Assembly: GCA_934255515.1 (NCBI GenBank)
Contig: CAKQON010000079.1
Coordinates: forward strand, 1 to 7,663
Source of the DNA: an uncultured Sutterella sp.
GTDB lineage: Bacteria > Pseudomonadota > Gammaproteobacteria > Burkholderiales > Burkholderiaceae_F
Direction of reading: 5' to 3'
DNA length: 7,663 nt
Positions within the stretch are counted from its first letter, which is position 1; each line of letters starts with the position of its first letter. Below, in pieces: positions 1 through 6,437 of this stretch. The translations under genes and the position numbers were made by a program. Below the pieces are notes generated by a model that saw only the letters and a program-made list of their open reading frames with translations, ran no database searches and was not told the DNA's origin.

Positions 1-76
1 CATCAGCGGGAACCACCCGGAGTACGAGTTAATCGTATTCAGGAATCCTCGTCCTTCAGGGCGAGGAGGAAGTCAA
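1..76 (+). mobile_element. Right end of an IS200/IS605-family (TnpB-type) transposon
   Basis: A hairpin lies at 47-66: stem CCTCGTCC (47-54), loop TTCA, stem GGGCGAGG (59-66), complementary apart from one T-G wobble. Directly 5' of it is GAAT (43-46), and 10 nt after its 3' foot is TCAA (73-76). In the IS608/IS605 group the right end has this arrangement: an imperfect hairpin, a GAAT guide tetranucleotide and a TCAA cleavage site recognised by the Y1 transposase TnpA. The motif also resembles the common 3' end of TnpB-only elements. The body of the element would lie left of the window, so no transposase or TnpB domain can be seen. A stop codon at 30-32 might end tnpB, but nothing upstream can confirm this. 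The predicted cut falls after position 76, where the ompA remnant begins. Confidence 0.65.
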
Positions 77-96
77 ACGCCGTGCCTCGACTTCAC
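1..96 (+). ncRNA. Possible 3' part of a TnpB omega-RNA (reRNA) with its guide
   Basis: In TnpB-encoding IS200/IS605 elements the right-end hairpin region is transcribed as the scaffold of the omega-RNA, and the roughly 16-20 nt after the element boundary act as the guide. If the element end at 76 is right, the guide here would be about 77-96, which is ompA-derived sequence. This is inferred entirely from the hairpin and boundary. No promoter or TnpB gene is in view, and the element could be inactive or lack TnpB. Confidence 0.3.
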
Positions 97-372
97 GCTT
101 TCAGCCGACACGCTCTTGGCGTTCGATAAGCACGTTCTGAAGCCCGAAGGCGTCGCGGAAATCCATCATGTCGCCCAGGTGCTCGCGAAGGAAGATCATC
201 GACCAGTTTCACATCCGCTTCTCGATTGCCGCGCATACGGACCGCATCGGCACGTATGAATACAACGACCGGTTGTCGGAGCGCCGCCTGCAAAGGACTC
301 TGGAACCAGGAAGCGATCAACTGCCTGCAGCCCGACCGCCGCGTCGAAATCCGCATGGCGCGGCCCGAGTAA
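77..372 (+). pseudogene. ompA: Decayed OmpA-family outer-membrane protein, C-terminal peptidoglycan-binding domain
   Basis: Three plus-strand frames together rebuild an OmpA-like domain. The frame starting at 89 reads DFTLSADTLLAFDKHVLKPE, the usual strand and FDK-LKPE motif. After one extra base near 197 the frame starting at 198 reads IDQFHIRFSIAAHTDRIGT and then YNDRLSERRLQ, the peptidoglycan-binding core with its HTDRIG motif. A second jump near 298-301 leads to WNQEAINCLQPDRRVEI and MARPE, ending at the TAA at 370-372. Compared with intact OmpA proteins, about 25-35 residues between the SERR helix and the final DRRVEI strand are missing. The N-terminal beta-barrel is absent because the transposon end lies immediately upstream. 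Intact relatives anchor the outer membrane to peptidoglycan. The two lesions and the truncation make it non-functional unless the sequence carries errors. Confidence 0.75.
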
Positions 373-425
373 GGCTCCCGATTCAGTCCGGGAAGCCCGG
401 CTGCAGAGCGTTTGGCTGCAGTCAG

Positions 426-450
426 GCTTGCCGGAGTCTTTCCGGAAAGC
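426..450 (+). terminator. Weak hairpin between convergent ompA remnant and SNF2 gene
   Basis: GCTTGCCGGA (426-435) and TCCGGAAAGC (441-450) pair with one mismatch around a GTCTT loop, followed on the plus strand by GTTTCCCTT. It lies between the end of the ompA remnant and the end of the SNF2 gene, which converge, so a terminator role is reasonable. The U-tract is short and interrupted on both strands, so this is tentative. A smaller imperfect stem sits at 373-397. Apart from these hairpins the 373-485 gap shows nothing I recognise. Confidence 0.3.
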
Positions 451-485
451 GTTTCCCTTCCGGCCGCTCATCCGGGCGTTTGGCT

Positions 486-3400
486 TCAGGAAAGCGCAAA
501 AATGCGGTTGAGTTCCTTCGTCGGCAGATCTCCGATCCAGGATTCTCCCGCCGCAACGGTGAGGTCCGCGAGGTCGCGCTTGGAGGCGAGCATGTCGTTG
601 ATCTTCTCTTCAAAGGACCCGGCCGTGATGAGCCGGTAAACCAGAACATCCCTGCGCTGCCCGATGCGGAAGGCGCGGTCGGTTGCCTGCGCTTCGACGG
701 CCGGGTTCCACCAGAGGTCGTAATGGATGGCGGCAGAAGCCGCTGTCAGATTGAGGCCCGTGCCGCCCGCCTTGAGCGAAAGAATGAAGATTCGCGCCGT
801 GCGGTCAGTCTGGAAGCGGTCCACCATCTTCATGCGTTCAGTTCTCGAGACGCCGCCGTGGAGGAAGTCGGGACGCTCGCCCGTTGCGGCTTCGATCCAC
901 TCCTGAAGTCGCTCGCCCATCTCGCGGTACTGCGTGAAGATGAGCACCTTGCGGTCGGCTTCGAGACACTGACCGAGAATCTCGAGCATCGCGTCGGCCT
1001 TGCCGGAATCCGGACGAAGCGCTTCCGTCTTCGAATACTGCGACGGGGAATTGCAGATTTGCTTCAAGCTCGTGATGAGCTTGAGGACAAGGCCGCGGCG
1101 CGCCATGCGGCCCGAGGGCGAAGAGGCGTCGGGAGCTTCCTCGGCCTCGCGGATTTTCTCCATGAGCTTCTGGAGCGTTGCCGCATAAAGCGCCGCCTGT
1201 TCGGTGCGCATGAGTGCATAGTGGTCTGCCGTATTCTTTTCCGGAAGATCCGCAATAATCGACTTGTCGGTCTTGAGGCGCCGCAGCATGAAGGGCGCGG
1301 TAAGGCGCCGGAAGGCTTCCGCCGCCTGCTGATCGCGGTCGCCCTCAATGGGTTCGGCAAAGGTTTTGGCGAATTCCTTCTGCGTACCGAGGAGCTTCGG
1401 CTGCACGGCCGAGAAAATCGACCAGTATTCCATCAGGCGGTTTTCGACGGGCGTACCCGTCATGGCGATTACCTGATCGGCCCTGATGCCACGCACGGCG
1501 GCGGTCTGCGCGGTGGAAATATTCTTGATCGCCTGCGCCTCATCGAGGACGAGAAGCTTCCAGCGGACGGAGGAGAGCACCTCATAGTCGCGCCGCAATG
1601 TTCCGTAGCTCGTGAGAAGCACGTCGGGCGCCTCTTCCGGAGCGGGGAGCTTCCTGTCGGCGCCGTAGTAGGTGCCGACGGTGAGGGCCGGAGCGAACTT
1701 TGCGATTTCACGCGTCCAGTTCGTGATGAGCGTGGTCGGAAGGACGGCGAGCACCTTGCGGGCTTTAAGGTCTCCCCGGTTCCTGAGTTCCAGAATGGCG
1801 GAAATGACCTGAAGGGTTTTTCCGAGACCCATGTCGTCGGCAATGAGGGAGCCGAGTCCGAGGGAGAGGTTCTTCATGAGCCACGAGTAGCCGCGCTCCT
1901 GGTAGGGGCGAAGCGCCGCGTTGAGGCCCTTCGGAGGCGGAACCTCCTCGACATCGGTGATGTGTCTGAGCGCCTCCCGCACTTCAGGAGACACCTCCAC
2001 GGGGGCGCCTTCATATTCGCCCGTGAGCACAGCGCGCATTTTTTCGAGCGCTGAGAGTTCAGGCGGATTGTCAAACGTGCGGCGGATGAGGTCGATTTCC
2101 GCTGGGTCGAGGTAGACGAAGTCGTCGTCGATCTGAATGACTTCGCCCCGGTGGGCTTCGGCGAGCTTCAGGAACTCCTCGGCCGTCATCTCCCGATTGC
2201 CGATGGCGGCTTTCCAGTTGAATTCGCCGATCGCGTTCTTCGCGAGCAGACTCTTCGAGAAGCCTTCGCCCGCGCCGGCAGAAGCGGTGAGCCGAGGCCG
2301 GAGGAGTTTTCTCATCGAGGCCGGGAGCATCAGCGTGACGCCGAGCATCGTGAGGTAGGGAGCCGTCTCAAAGAGAAAGTCCCTGAGGTCCTCCATCTCG
2401 AGGGTGGCGGGCCTGCCCTTCGACGAGCGGATTGTTTCGAGCACAGGCGCGCCCGCGCTGAGCGTTTTGAGAACAGTGAGCGCCGCATAGCGGTGAGCGG
2501 CGTAGCGAGGCTCCTTGATGAGGCGCGAAAGCATGAGGGGCCGCTCGGTGGGGACGGGGCTCTCGGCAAGGGCTTTTTCGTTCGGCGCGTCCGCAGCTTC
2601 GAGCACTCCCTCATCTTCGGGCGAATTGAGCTCCTTTTCCGCTGCGGCCCGAATGTCGGCATTGCGGCCGATGATGCCGAAATTGAGCTTGATTTTGCTT
2701 TCCTTCGCGGTGCGGACGGTGAGCACCGGGAGCCACGGATAGACGTCTCCGAGCGCAAAGGGCGCGAGCGCCCGGGCGAGGACGATGCCGGCGTCGGGCG
2801 CCGTGCGGCCGTCGAGCGGCGTGAGGTTGAGCCCCGAAATCGCAAAGTCGAGAATGTCCTCGCGGTCGGCGAGCTTCGGATAGTTCCCGATGGTGTTCCT
2901 GAGGAATCCGGCAATGGCGGCGGAAAGGAGAAGAATCGCGGCGGCAAAGGGCGACTTTTCAGCTTCCGGGAAGAGTTTGAGCGCCTTCGCGGAAATCATG
3001 CTCTTTGCCCAGGGGGAGATGCCGAGCGCGAGTTCCGTGACGGCGCGCCGAACGGCTGCGTCGCGGAGCGCCGGGAGCCACCAGACGCGGGGCGCGGGCG
3101 ACTTGATTTTCGGGGATTCGGTAACAGCCGGAACGATGGCGCCGAGCTTAAGGAGCTCTGCGGCAAGGCGCGAAATTTCCCGCCAGCATTCAAATTCCGC
3201 CGGAAGGGCTTCGGCCTCGCGGGCGCTCGTTATGCGGATCGCCGGGAAGAAACCTTCGAGCGGAAGCGAAACGGCCTTCGGCTTTTTCCCGTCCGCGGAC
3301 GGAAGCAAAATCTCGAGCGTTCGCTCCATGCCGTCCTGCCCGAACCCGAGCAGAACCCGTGCGCCCGGGGTGCTGAGCTCCGGATATTCTTCGCCGAGCC

Positions 3401-4319
3401 CCTCCGTTATCCGTCCGCAGAGGGTCGAAAGCGCACGGGGAGCGGTGAGAAGCCCTCCTTCAGAAGCCGCGAGTTCGTTCTGAGCTGCGCGTTTTTCAAT
3501 GGCGGAAAGCGTCTTTCTGGCACTCTTCCAGAGCGCATCCAGGTAGTCGCTGCAGTCCTTGTTCGAAGAGATGGGAGTTGTCTTCGGGTAGAGCCCGAGC
3601 ATCACATCGGCGAGATCGGGGAGCCCGGAGAGGGAGAGCGTGCGAAGCCGTGCGAGCGCTTCGGATTCAATCCGCGCGCGATCGTCGTCGGAGACTTCGT
3701 CTGACCCGGAGTCGGCCGCGGGAAAGCTCTCCGAGGCGCGACGGAGGAGTGCCTCGGGAGAAAGCGGCTTTACCGTCACGGCGCCCCCGAGATTTATCCC
3801 GCGGGCCTTGAGCTCCTCCTTGAGGTGAATGCCACGGAATTCAAAGATGAAGAAGGGATCGAGGTCGATCCTGTCGGCAATGATGTAGAAGACCGCCGCG
3901 ATGTGCTTGCAGACTCGCGCCGAATCCGGGCAGGAGCAGGAAAGGAGCATCGCACGCCAGCTTCCCGGGAAAAGCTCAATCCCGAGCTTTTCGCAAAGAG
4001 GCGCGATTTCCTTCGGGAGCTCCCCGTCAAGGAGCCCCGCGACGATGTCGGGGTCCGCGGCAATGGCGTCCGCCAGGCGCTTCACGCTCTTCGCGGGGAC
4101 GGGCTTCATCCCGACCTCCACCTCATAGGGATAGTAGGCGGAGCCGTCAACGAGCGCTTCGATGCGAAGGTTGGGGACATTGAACTTCGTTTCAATCACG
4201 CGCCCCGTATTGGCATATGTTTTCCCGCGGGGAAGACGATTGGCGTTATCGACGCGCTCGAGGGCGCGCAGCCATTCTGCGCCCCACCAGGTGGTGCCGT
4301 ATTGTCTTCTGGGAGCCAT
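486..4319 (-). CDS. SWIM zinc-finger / SNF2-family ATP-dependent helicase fusion protein
   Basis: The product is 1277 residues from the chosen start. The N-terminus (YGTTWWGAEW, residues 7-16) and the RGKTYANTGRV segment resemble stand-alone bacterial SWIM zinc-finger family proteins. The SWIM ligands are C128, C130, C137 and H139. A long, less recognisable middle follows, then a segment at about 640-770 resembling the DUF3670 region that precedes SNF2 domains (LLRPRL, FNWKAAIG, EEFLKLAEA). The SNF2 ATPase runs from about 803 to the end: Walker A DDMGLGKT 828-835, DEAQ 926-929, TGTP 954-957, LKAGGTGLNL 1182-1191, DLWWNP 1201-1206 and arginine-finger motif DRAFRIGQ 1214-1221. All catalytic motifs are present. 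Such proteins translocate on DNA or remodel nucleoprotein, and SWIM domains bind DNA or protein. The specific role is unknown. The ORF is open 69 bases further upstream, but the start at 4319 has an AAGGA site and matches the family N-terminus. It is cytoplasmic with no signal peptide. Confidence 0.93.
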   Translation of the reverse strand: MAPRRQYGTTWWGAEWLRALERVDNANRLPRGKTYANTGRVIETKFNVPNLRIEALVDGSAYYPYEVEVGMKPVPAKSVKRLADAIAADPDIVAGLLDGELPKEIAPLCEKLGIELFPGSWRAMLLSCSCPDSARVCKHIAAVFYIIADRIDLDPFFIFEFRGIHLKEELKARGINLGGAVTVKPLSPEALLRRASESFPAADSGSDEVSDDDRARIESEALARLRTLSLSGLPDLADVMLGLYPKTTPISSNKDCSDYLDALWKSARKTLSAIEKRAAQNELAASEGGLLTAPRALSTLCGRITEGLGEEYPELSTPGARVLLGFGQDGMERTLEILLPSADGKKPKAVSLPLEGFFPAIRITSAREAEALPAEFECWREISRLAAELLKLGAIVPAVTESPKIKSPAPRVWWLPALRDAAVRRAVTELALGISPWAKSMISAKALKLFPEAEKSPFAAAILLLSAAIAGFLRNTIGNYPKLADREDILDFAISGLNLTPLDGRTAPDAGIVLARALAPFALGDVYPWLPVLTVRTAKESKIKLNFGIIGRNADIRAAAEKELNSPEDEGVLEAADAPNEKALAESPVPTERPLMLSRLIKEPRYAAHRYAALTVLKTLSAGAPVLETIRSSKGRPATLEMEDLRDFLFETAPYLTMLGVTLMLPASMRKLLRPRLTASAGAGEGFSKSLLAKNAIGEFNWKAAIGNREMTAEEFLKLAEAHRGEVIQIDDDFVYLDPAEIDLIRRTFDNPPELSALEKMRAVLTGEYEGAPVEVSPEVREALRHITDVEEVPPPKGLNAALRPYQERGYSWLMKNLSLGLGSLIADDMGLGKTLQVISAILELRNRGDLKARKVLAVLPTTLITNWTREIAKFAPALTVGTYYGADRKLPAPEEAPDVLLTSYGTLRRDYEVLSSVRWKLLVLDEAQAIKNISTAQTAAVRGIRADQVIAMTGTPVENRLMEYWSIFSAVQPKLLGTQKEFAKTFAEPIEGDRDQQAAEAFRRLTAPFMLRRLKTDKSIIADLPEKNTADHYALMRTEQAALYAATLQKLMEKIREAEEAPDASSPSGRMARRGLVLKLITSLKQICNSPSQYSKTEALRPDSGKADAMLEILGQCLEADRKVLIFTQYREMGERLQEWIEAATGERPDFLHGGVSRTERMKMVDRFQTDRTARIFILSLKAGGTGLNLTAASAAIHYDLWWNPAVEAQATDRAFRIGQRRDVLVYRLITAGSFEEKINDMLASKRDLADLTVAAGESWIGDLPTKELNRIFALS

Positions 4320-4329
4320 TTTGTGGGAA

Positions 4330-4334
4330 TCCTT
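4330..4334 (-). promoter_or_regulatory. Ribosome binding site deciding the SNF2 gene start
   Basis: On the minus strand AAGGA precedes the ATG at 4319 by 10 bases. The alternative in-frame ATG at 4388 lies inside a large inverted repeat and would add 23 residues with no family resemblance, so the downstream start is preferred. Confidence 0.6.
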
Positions 4335-4376
4335 TGCGTTGAAATTGGAAAAAGCGCTTGCAGTGCAGAAATGATA

Positions 4377-4428
4377 AAGGCCGTTCACGCCGGATTCTCG
4401 GGAAGAGAAGCCGACGGCGGACGGCCTT
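4377..4428 (-). repeat. Nested inverted repeat in the leader of the SNF2 gene
   Basis: Three nested complementary pairs share one axis: AAGGCCGT (4377-4384) with ACGGCCTT (4421-4428), CGCC (4388-4391) with GGCG (4416-4419), and TTCTC (4395-4399) with GAGAA (4405-4409) around a GGGAA loop. Together they give a long stem broken by small internal loops. On the minus strand the structure is followed by TTATCATTT and ends 57 bases before the SNF2 start codon. It could be a terminator for the upstream amidohydrolase transcript, an mRNA leader structure, or an operator-like dyad. The sequence alone does not choose between these. Confidence 0.5.
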
Positions 4429-4440
4429 CGTCAATGAACC

Positions 4441-4474
4441 GGGCTCCCCGGGATGAGAAGGTTCCGGGGAGCCC
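4441..4474 (-). terminator. GC-rich hairpin downstream of the amidohydrolase gene
   Basis: GGGCTCCCCGG (4441-4451) pairs perfectly over 11 bases with CCGGGGAGCCC (4464-4474) around a 12-base loop, and AACC/GGTT can extend the stem past small bulges. It begins 21 bases after the stop codon of the minus-strand amidohydrolase, the usual place for a terminator. The minus-strand sequence after the stem (GGTTCATTG) has no strong U-tract, so termination may be partial or the stem may only protect the transcript end. Confidence 0.55.
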
Positions 4475-4494
4475 CGGGTTGTCAGGGGATCTGG

Positions 4495-5781
4495 TCAGAT
4501 GCTGTTCAGGCGCTTCGCCATGCGGCAGAAGACCTCAAAGCCGATCGGCATGCTCGTCTCATCCTGAATTTCGAAGTCGGCGCGGTGATGACCGTGATGG
4601 TTGCAGCCGAACATGAAATAGGCCGCCTTGCCGCCGTGGTCGACGACGCGCTTGATGAGAACCGTGCAGTCTTCAGAGCCGGCAGGCTTGTCTTCGCGGA
4701 AGGTGCGCTTGACGCCTTCGATCTTCTTCGCTTCCTCCTCGACCATGTCGATGAGGTCCGGGCAGACGTTAAGCGTCGTGGCTTCGCCAGCCTTCACGAT
4801 TTCGCCTTCAACTTCGTAGGCGCGCTTGACGCCTTCGACGATGTTGCGGACGTTCTGAACCATGTATTCGTTCACTTCGCCCGTGGCGCCGCGGACTTCG
4901 AGCTGCATGTCGGCGTGAACCGGCGTGACGTTGCGGCCTTCGCCGGCATTGAGCTTGCCGACGGCAATGCGCGTGACGCCTTCGCCGCTTCTCGGAATGC
5001 CCTGCATCATCATTGCAGCGGCGCAGGCGGCCATGAGGGCGCTTCTGCCCTTTTCAGGGTCGGAGCCCGCGTGCGAGGGACGGCCGTGGAAGTGAACGTC
5101 GATCTTTGTCGAGGCGAGGAAACCGCCCGTCATGAGGCCGACTTCGCCCAACTTTGCAAAGGTGCCGACGTGGCCGCCGATCAGGTAGTCGCAGTCGTCG
5201 ACGATGCCGGAGGCAGCCATGGCGTTGCCGCCTCGGACGCCTTCCTCAGCGGGCTGGAAGAGGACCTTGAACTTGCCCTTCAGTTCGTCCTTGTGGTCAA
5301 CGAGCCAGCGGCAGACCTCGAGCGCGATCGAGGAGTGCGAGTCATGACCGCAGGCATGCATGAAGCCCGGGTGCTTCGAGGCAAAGCCGCAGGCGGTGGG
5401 AACGTGGTCCTTCGAATCGGATTCAGAAACAACGACGCAGTCCATGTCGGCGCGGAACGCGGTGACGGGCCCCGGACGGCCCGTGTCGATGACGGCGACG
5501 ACGCCCGTGTAGCCTTCCGTTTCATCAATGAAGGACTGCGGCACGCCGTGAGCCTTGGCGCGTTCAATCGCTTCGGCGACGAGCTTCGGGTCGCGGCCCA
5601 TGACGGCATCGGGATTGATGACCTTGAGACCGAGGAGAGGCTTGAGGCCGAGTGAGCGCAGACGCTCCGTAATCAGCCAGCTCGTTTCGAATTCCGTCCA
5701 GCCTTCTTCAGGCATCTGATGGATCTTGCGGCGGGTCGCAACCATTTCTTCGATGTACTGCTCCTTCGTGAATGCAGTCAT
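4495..5781 (-). CDS. abgA: AbgA-like M20 metallo-amidohydrolase (p-aminobenzoyl-glutamate hydrolase subunit A family)
   Basis: The 428-residue protein is a peptidase M20/M40-type zinc amidohydrolase, close in length to E. coli AbgA (about 436). Recognisable elements in order are: RRKIHQMPEEGWTEFET (17-33), an AbgA-type insert around 50-90 that ordinary HipO-type aminoacylases lack, DTGRPGPVTAFRADMD (99-114), the metal site HACGHDSH (142-149, with C144 and H146), FQPAEEG (175-181, with E179 and E180), H204, the dimerisation-domain motif GRPSHAG (233-239) with H237, KPAGSEDCT (365-373) and the C-terminal GHH at 397-399. AbgA relatives cleave p-aminobenzoyl-glutamate, a folate breakdown product, to p-aminobenzoate and glutamate. 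The usual partner AbgB and transporter AbgT are not next to it, so a related N-acyl amino acid substrate is also possible. It has no signal peptide and should be cytoplasmic. The start is supported by AAGGAG 8 bases upstream. Confidence 0.85.
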   Translation of the reverse strand: MTAFTKEQYIEEMVATRRKIHQMPEEGWTEFETSWLITERLRSLGLKPLLGLKVINPDAVMGRDPKLVAEAIERAKAHGVPQSFIDETEGYTGVVAVIDTGRPGPVTAFRADMDCVVVSESDSKDHVPTACGFASKHPGFMHACGHDSHSSIALEVCRWLVDHKDELKGKFKVLFQPAEEGVRGGNAMAASGIVDDCDYLIGGHVGTFAKLGEVGLMTGGFLASTKIDVHFHGRPSHAGSDPEKGRSALMAACAAAMMMQGIPRSGEGVTRIAVGKLNAGEGRNVTPVHADMQLEVRGATGEVNEYMVQNVRNIVEGVKRAYEVEGEIVKAGEATTLNVCPDLIDMVEEEAKKIEGVKRTFREDKPAGSEDCTVLIKRVVDHGGKAAYFMFGCNHHGHHRADFEIQDETSMPIGFEVFCRMAKRLNSI

Positions 5782-5789
5782 GGGGTGAA

Positions 5790-5795
5790 CTCCTT
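5790..5795 (-). promoter_or_regulatory. Strong ribosome binding site of the amidohydrolase gene
   Basis: AAGGAG on the minus strand lies 8 bases before the ATG at 5781. This is the best-matched Shine-Dalgarno sequence in the window and fixes the start. Confidence 0.7.
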
Positions 5796-5825
5796 GAGCT
5801 TTTTTGAAGCGAAATGAAACAGGGC

Positions 5826-5851
5826 ATCCGGGAATTTACGAACTGCCGGAT
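5826..5851 (-). terminator. Possible hairpin terminator after the 11-mer repeat protein gene
   Basis: ATCCGG (5826-5831) and CCGGAT (5846-5851) form a 6-base stem around a 14-base AT-rich loop, extendable by GC/GC past a one-base bulge. On the minus strand it is followed by GCCCTGTTTCATTT. It sits in the 118-base gap between the small exported protein gene and the amidohydrolase gene. The stem is short and the T-run broken, so read-through between the two genes is quite possible. No convincing promoter was found for the amidohydrolase in this gap. Confidence 0.3.
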
Positions 5852-5899
5852 CGCCGGGCCTCAGTTGAAGGTCGGGCAGGATTTTAAACTTTTTCGGGC

Positions 5900-6271
5900 T
5901 CAGTCCTTCGAGAACTCTTTCTTGAAGGCGGCTCCGAAGGCGCTCAGTCCTTCCTTCGCTGCATCGTAAGTCCTGACGGCGCCGTCCTTTGCGGCTTCAT
6001 AGCCTTCCTTCGCAGTGCGCTTCGCGTCGTCATAACCGTCGCTGCTTTCTTCCTTCGCGGTTGCCCAGCCGCGCTGAATCGCTTCCTTAGTCGTGAGGTA
6101 GCCCTTCTGGATGCAGTCCGCCGAAAGCGTGCGGGCCTTGTTGAGGCCCTCTTCGTCGGCCACCTGCTTGATGTGGGAGAGGGAGCAGGATTCCGCGGTG
6201 ACGGCGGCTCCGGCAGAAAGAGAGTAGGCGCCGGCGGCGCAGAAGGATAGAAGAAGGAGAAGCTGCTTCAT
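5900..6271 (-). CDS. Small exported protein with six 11-residue amphipathic repeats
   Basis: I do not recognise a named family. The 123-residue product opens with a clear Sec-type signal peptide (MKQ, then five leucines), with likely cleavage near A22 in SAGAAV. C11 lacks a good lipobox because F10 precedes it, so a soluble periplasmic form is favoured over a lipoprotein. The mature part has C29 and C53, which could form a disulfide. Residues 57-122 divide without gaps into six 11-mers: GYLTTKEAIQR, GWATAKEESSD, GYDDAKRTAKE, GYEAAKDGAVR, TYDAAKEGLSA, FGAAFKKEFSK. The pattern is roughly aromatic at position 2, A or T at 5 and K at 6. Such 11-mer periodicity occurs in LEA group 3 proteins, apolipoproteins and synuclein, which form membrane- or surface-binding helices. 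A similar envelope-binding or stress-protective role is inference. AAGGA (6281-6285) lies 9 bases before the start. Confidence 0.85.
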   Translation of the reverse strand: MKQLLLLLSFCAAGAYSLSAGAAVTAESCSLSHIKQVADEEGLNKARTLSADCIQKGYLTTKEAIQRGWATAKEESSDGYDDAKRTAKEGYEAAKDGAVRTYDAAKEGLSAFGAAFKKEFSKD

Positions 6272-6294
6272 GTGGGGTGATCCTTATGGCAGGA

Positions 6295-6327
6295 CTCCGC
6301 GCTGCGCCTCAAGGCGCCTCTGCGGAG
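6295..6327 (-). promoter_or_regulatory. Compound GC-rich hairpin in the leader of the 11-mer repeat protein mRNA
   Basis: An outer stem CTCCGC (6295-6300) / GCGGAG (6322-6327) encloses an inner stem GCGCC (6304-6308) / GGCGC (6313-6317) with a four-base loop. On the minus strand it ends 9 bases before the AAGGA ribosome binding site, so it would sit in the 5' untranslated region. It may stabilise the transcript or affect ribosome access. There is no evidence for a specific ligand or regulator. Confidence 0.45.
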
Positions 6328-6353
6328 GATCTGATCTCAAGCGTGAAGAAGAA

Positions 6354-6382
6354 ATTTTAAAAGGCATGAGGCCCGTCGTCTT
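6354..6382 (-). promoter_or_regulatory. Candidate sigma70-type promoter for the 11-mer repeat protein gene
   Basis: On the minus strand TAAAAT (6354-6359) matches the -10 consensus at five of six positions. AAGACG (6377-6382), 17 bases upstream, is a weak -35. Transcription would start near 6347, giving a leader of about 75 bases that contains the compound hairpin. Confidence 0.35.
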
Positions 6383-6437
6383 TCCGAAGAAGTTTCAGAA
6401 AGCATCCGGCTTGAGGCGGATAGATTTCGTTGCATTT

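Noticed and set aside
1..32. C-terminal end of tnpB stopping at 30-32
   Set aside because: Only nine codons are visible and they match nothing recognisable, so a coding feature cannot be supported.
168..2054. Plus-strand open frame of 628 codons opposite the SNF2 gene
   Set aside because: Only its first part (from about 198) belongs to the ompA remnant. The rest is antisense to the conserved SNF2 ATPase motifs and is open only because of high GC and codon bias; the translation is arginine/glycine-rich with no domain.
2151..3704. Plus-strand open frame of 517 codons
   Set aside because: Lies wholly antisense to the SNF2 fusion gene, has no recognisable domain, and is typical of a GC-rich shadow frame.
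4320..4388. Upstream ATG giving a 1300-residue SNF2 protein
   Set aside because: The extra 23 residues resemble nothing, the codon lies in a nested inverted repeat, and the internal ATG at 4319 has an AAGGA site and the family N-terminus.
4453..5655. Plus-strand open frame of 400 codons opposite the amidohydrolase
   Set aside because: The minus strand encodes all M20 metal ligands and motifs. The plus frame has repetitive A/V/D/R-rich content with no family signature.
5906..6103. CRISPR-like array suggested by regular 33-base spacing
   Set aside because: The periodicity is of protein repeats: the DNA units are diverged and in frame, with no constant repeat and unique spacer pattern.
6239..6271. 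Lipoprotein signal around C11 of the 11-mer repeat protein
   Set aside because: The residue before the cysteine is phenylalanine, which does not fit a lipobox, while a normal signal peptidase I site is present near residue 22.
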